From the NCBI GenBank assembly GCA_002483465.1, contig DLHX01000001.1, positions 310,238-374,237 on the forward strand: DNA of 64,000 nucleotides, written 5' to 3'. The translations under genes were made by a program, and so were the position numbers. The notes under the pieces are model-generated. The model was not told the DNA's origin. It worked only from the letters and a program-made list of their open reading frames with translations, and did no database searches. Below, piece by piece: positions 61,691 through 64,000 of the stretch (position 1 is the stretch's first letter; each line of letters opens with the position of its first letter). Origin of the DNA: Micavibrio sp. UBA7657. GTDB lineage: Bacteria; Pseudomonadota; Alphaproteobacteria; Micavibrionales; Micavibrionaceae.

Positions 61691-62197
61691 TTAGCGCCAG
61701 GGGGAAGGAGTTTCAACCCGTTTTTGTAATTGATAATCTATGAGTCTCAAAATATCAGGCGCTTGGCGCATGAACTCAAGATCATATCGGTAAATTATAA
61801 TTTTTTTTCCATCGACTATATATTCATCTGATTTTTCAAAGTTACTGAGGATCGCGCAATTTCTCAAAATATCTCGATTATGCAATGTTTCAATTCTGGC
61901 ATAACGATGCTGTGTTTCCTCGCGAAGAAATTTCAACGCGGCGGTATAAAGTAGATGCCCTACTTTTTCATCCAGTCCGGGTTCCAACTGAAAATTGGTC
62001 AGATAAGGGTTTTTAGTTTTATCCCCCAAAAGCCGCACGCAAACCTGGCCTATTTTTTGATCGGGCGCACCCTTGATCTCTCGCATCAAATGGAAAGTCG
62101 CAAAAGGTCGTTCATTACCCGGAGGAACCTTGACCAGCATGCAAAAAATGCTGCCGTCTTCGATTGAACCGTAATATTTGGTGCCGCTGTTGCTCAT
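61691..62197 (-). CDS. Unknown AT-richer protein
   Basis: A 168-residue soluble protein starting MSNSGTKYYGSIEDGSIFCMLVK. Its alternation of strands and helices (GQVCVRLLGDKT, GLDEKVGHLLYTAALKFLREE, YARIETLHNRDILRNCAILSNFEK) resembles a GNAT acetyltransferase fold, in which a conserved N-x-x-x-x-x-x-x-x-F region near the end would bind acetyl-CoA. I cannot confirm it. The gene is AT-richer than the surrounding genes, as is its divergent neighbour. Confidence 0.55.
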   Translation of the reverse strand: MSNSGTKYYGSIEDGSIFCMLVKVPPGNERPFATFHLMREIKGAPDQKIGQVCVRLLGDKTKNPYLTNFQLEPGLDEKVGHLLYTAALKFLREETQHRYARIETLHNRDILRNCAILSNFEKSDEYIVDGKKIIIYRYDLEFMRQAPDILRLIDYQLQKRVETPSPWR

Positions 62198-62276
62198 GCC
62201 CGGACTATAGGCAAATGATTGTCATAATGCAATCTTTTTGTTGCATTTTTCATAAAATAATATTACATTCCCGGCC

Positions 62277-63128
62277 ATGAGCACAAATCCGGCTAATCAG
62301 TTTATTTCGCAGGCGAATGAGGGGTCTTTGGGCGACAAACTCATAAAAAAGGGCTGGGGAACTTGTAAAGAAATTATCAAAGCGGTCCTGATCTTCGCGC
62401 TCGCATATGAAAGCGTGCACCATCTGACCGGACGTGAGTTAAAGGAGGCTGAGGTTCACGAATTAAAACGCGTGTTCAAGGACAGCGTCGATTACAAGGC
62501 TGTAAAAGTTCATACGCTTCCAAAATTATATACCTCCCTAACGAACACGGCGGGTTTTACTTTTTACAACAGCATTTTTGTGCATGAAGAGTTCGTTAAA
62601 AGATCGTTTGATGAATTAAGCGATCGTGAAAGAAATACTGTGTTTCATGAAATGGAACATGTGCGCGGGCACCAAAACGGCACCCTCAAAAAATCTAGGT
62701 ACTATAGGGATCTGATCAAACACAACTTCAATGAGGAGGCGGTATACAGCTATGATGATGAAAAATTCAGTGATATGAATCCCGAGCAACAAGCCGTGTT
62801 CATAGCAAATTACGCCGAGGCTATAAAAGCGTATGACGATGGCCTCGAGGAAATAAATCAGGCCGAGAAAATGGGCTTCGCTACACAAGACGGTCTAAAG
62901 ATTGATCCTGGCGTCACGCTGCATAGAGCCTGCTCTGCATTGCTGAATATGAGAGAACAGTTCGACGCAGGTTTTCCTTTCGATAGAAAATCGCCCGCTA
63001 AGTGCCGCAAGGTTTTCGAAATTTTGAACGACGAAGAATATCGCGCTTTGCCGGACGACAAAAAATGGAAAGCCCTCGAAAGCGCAACTGCAAACGTAAA
63101 AAAGCCATACTTAAGCTGGGACCCGTAA
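62277..63128 (+). CDS. Putative zinc-metallopeptidase-like protein with HEMEH motif
   Basis: A 283-residue protein without cleavable signal; residues 30-47 (CKEIIKAVLIFALAYESV) form one hydrophobic segment. The centre reads NTVFHEMEHVRGHQNG, an HExxH zinc motif, followed about 35 residues later by YSYDDEKFSDMNPEQQAVFIANYAEA. The order HExxHV - Y.Y...F.D.N.EQQA.I..Y resembles a metallopeptidase-like domain I have seen in polymorphic-toxin, Rhs and VgrG-associated proteins; this is from memory and not checked. The third metal ligand is not obvious. Standalone, with no immunity gene visible; the AT-richer neighbour 61691-62197 is divergent. Confidence 0.6.
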   Translation: MSTNPANQFISQANEGSLGDKLIKKGWGTCKEIIKAVLIFALAYESVHHLTGRELKEAEVHELKRVFKDSVDYKAVKVHTLPKLYTSLTNTAGFTFYNSIFVHEEFVKRSFDELSDRERNTVFHEMEHVRGHQNGTLKKSRYYRDLIKHNFNEEAVYSYDDEKFSDMNPEQQAVFIANYAEAIKAYDDGLEEINQAEKMGFATQDGLKIDPGVTLHRACSALLNMREQFDAGFPFDRKSPAKCRKVFEILNDEEYRALPDDKKWKALESATANVKKPYLSWDP

Positions 63129-63200
63129 AATCCGGCTCTGAATCCGCGCTTTTTATGATATTGCCTTGAGCCCATCCATATGCAAGTTTACTCCCATATT

Positions 63201-63270
63201 TGAACCTTAGGGGTGCTGCGGATTTCTGCGGCTGAGATCAAACCCTTTGAACCTGCAACGTAGGGAAAGG
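63201..63270 (+). ncRNA. TPP riboswitch (THI element)
   Basis: The thiamin pyrophosphate aptamer is easily read: AGGGGTGC (63210-63217), CTGAGA (63232-63237), ACCCTTTGAACCTG (63242-63255) and the closing ACGTAGGGAA (63258-63267). It sits directly before thiC. The Shine-Dalgarno AAAGG (63266-63270) overlaps the end of the aptamer, so ligand binding probably hides it and represses translation. Confidence 0.93.
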
Positions 63271-63278
63271 CCATCGCC

Positions 63279-64000
63279 ATGAGCAATTGCTCCTCCAACT
63301 CCAATGAAAAAACGGGCGCGTGCCCGAGTACGAAAGACGTCACGCGCGGGCCCTTGCCTGCGTCAAAGAAAGTTTACGTCGGCGATTTAAAAGTCCCGAT
63401 GCGCGAGATCGCGCTGGAAGGCGGCAAAACTTTTACGGTTTACGATCCCTCCGGCCCGTTCACGGACAATGTCGAGCTCGACATCATGCGCGGCATTCCT
63501 AAAACCCGCACGCAATGGATCGTCGGTCGCGGCGACGTCGAATATATCGAAGGCCGCAAGGTTCAGGCTGTCGATAATGGTTTGAAAGGTAACGCACAAC
63601 ACCAGCCATTTCCCGCCAGCCCGGAAAAAGTTCTCCGTGCAAAACCCGGCGCCAATGTCACGCAGATGCATTACGCGCGCAAAAATATCATCACGCCCGA
63701 GATGGAATATATCGCCATCCGTGAAAACCAAAGACGCGAACAGGCGCACGCGGAATCAAAGCACGGCGAACATTTCGGCGCGAATTTGCCCGCCCTGATC
63801 ACACCGGAATTCGTGCGCAAGGAAGTCGCCGAAGGCCGCGCCATCATCCCCGCCAACATCAACCACACGGAACTCGAGCCGATGATCATTGGCCGCAATT
63901 TCCTGGTTAAAATCAACGCCAATATCGGCAACAGCGCGGTGACGTCGTCCATCGGCGAGGAAGTCGATAAAATGGTCTGGGCCATCCGCTGGGGTGCCGA
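63279..64000 (+). CDS. thiC: Phosphomethylpyrimidine synthase ThiC (partial, runs off right edge)
   Basis: The first 240 codons are visible. After a Ser/Cys/Asn-rich start (MSNCSSNSNEKTGACPS) come the family segments PMREIALEGGKTFTVYDPSGPFTD, GIPKTRTQWIVGRGDVEYIEGR, VTQMHYARKNIITPEMEYIAIREN, TPEFVRKEVAEGRAIIPANINHTELEPMIIGRNFLVKINANIGNSAVTSSI. It is the radical-SAM enzyme that turns aminoimidazole ribotide into the thiamin pyrimidine. The iron-sulfur cluster cysteines lie in the missing C-terminus. Regulated by the TPP riboswitch just upstream. Confidence 0.96.
   Translation, partial: MSNCSSNSNEKTGACPSTKDVTRGPLPASKKVYVGDLKVPMREIALEGGKTFTVYDPSGPFTDNVELDIMRGIPKTRTQWIVGRGDVEYIEGRKVQAVDNGLKGNAQHQPFPASPEKVLRAKPGANVTQMHYARKNIITPEMEYIAIRENQRREQAHAESKHGEHFGANLPALITPEFVRKEVAEGRAIIPANINHTELEPMIIGRNFLVKINANIGNSAVTSSIGEEVDKMVWAIRWGA

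Overview
The window looks like a chromosomal segment of a Gram-negative alphaproteobacterium. The evidence is the def-fmt-(EamA)-truA block facing dapD-coq7-dapE, the rpmH-rnpA-yidD-yidC-engB cluster, a FYDLN_acid/TIGR02300 zinc-ribbon gene, UbiH-like and COQ7-type ubiquinone hydroxylases, outer-membrane proteins and a CCA-encoded tRNA-Ala. Order and genus cannot be fixed from sequence alone; a Micavibrio- or Rhodospirillales-like bacterium is a guess. Most genes are GC-rich, with a few visibly AT-richer ones (rmuC, coq7, the 61.7-63.1 kb pair).

Layout. 0-2.2 kb: minus-strand cluster of a truncated lytic transglycosylase, a Pro-rich unknown protein and a DsbC/DsbG-like thiol-disulfide protein. 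2.4-6.2 kb: lemA, a secreted unknown, an M48 membrane protease, a BI-1 family protein, mscL and tRNA-Ala(GGC), with a dispersed palindromic repeat before mscL. 6.2-9.6 kb: minus-strand genes for a secreted unknown, a group III truncated haemoglobin, a Bcr/CflA-type MFS exporter and a multi-pass membrane protein.

9.8-25.4 kb is an envelope and surface region: an entericidin-like lipoprotein, an Ala/Glu-rich secreted protein, an O-antigen ligase-like protein, and a two-partner secretion locus. That locus has a TpsB transporter on the minus strand and, divergently, a 3300-residue TpsA exoprotein whose passenger is almost entirely parallel beta-helix repeats and which ends in its only two visible cysteines. 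A terminator, an unknown protein and a small outer-membrane beta-barrel follow. The TPS locus is the most unusual part of the window.

25.4-30 kb: a ubiquinone-type FAD hydroxylase, then rpmH-rnpA-yidD-yidC-engB behind a near-consensus sigma70 promoter. 30-39.6 kb: a pilin-like orphan, an AT-rich rmuC, def-fmt-EamA-truA, a PRC-barrel protein, dapE-coq7-dapD and a DUF3108 protein. 39.6-44.7 kb: glmU and glmS separated by three small secreted unknowns; the two enzymes make and activate amino sugar for peptidoglycan and LPS. 44.7-46.9 kb: cmoA, an isoprenylcysteine-methyltransferase-like membrane protein and an uncharacterised membrane protein, overlapping end to end. 46.9-58.3 kb: prmA, a FYDLN_acid protein, a fatty-acid beta-oxidation pair (thiolase plus HAD/enoyl-CoA hydratase), a repeat-containing small protein, a ceramidase-like membrane protein, a divergent PEP carboxylase and an acyl-CoA dehydrogenase. 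58.3-64 kb: a large Pro-rich coiled-coil secreted protein, an SCP2 protein, an SCO protein, two AT-richer unknowns (one with an HExxH motif), and a TPP riboswitch in front of a truncated thiC.

I see no insertion sequence, prophage, CRISPR array or rRNA. Calls rest on motif recognition by eye; no database search was possible.
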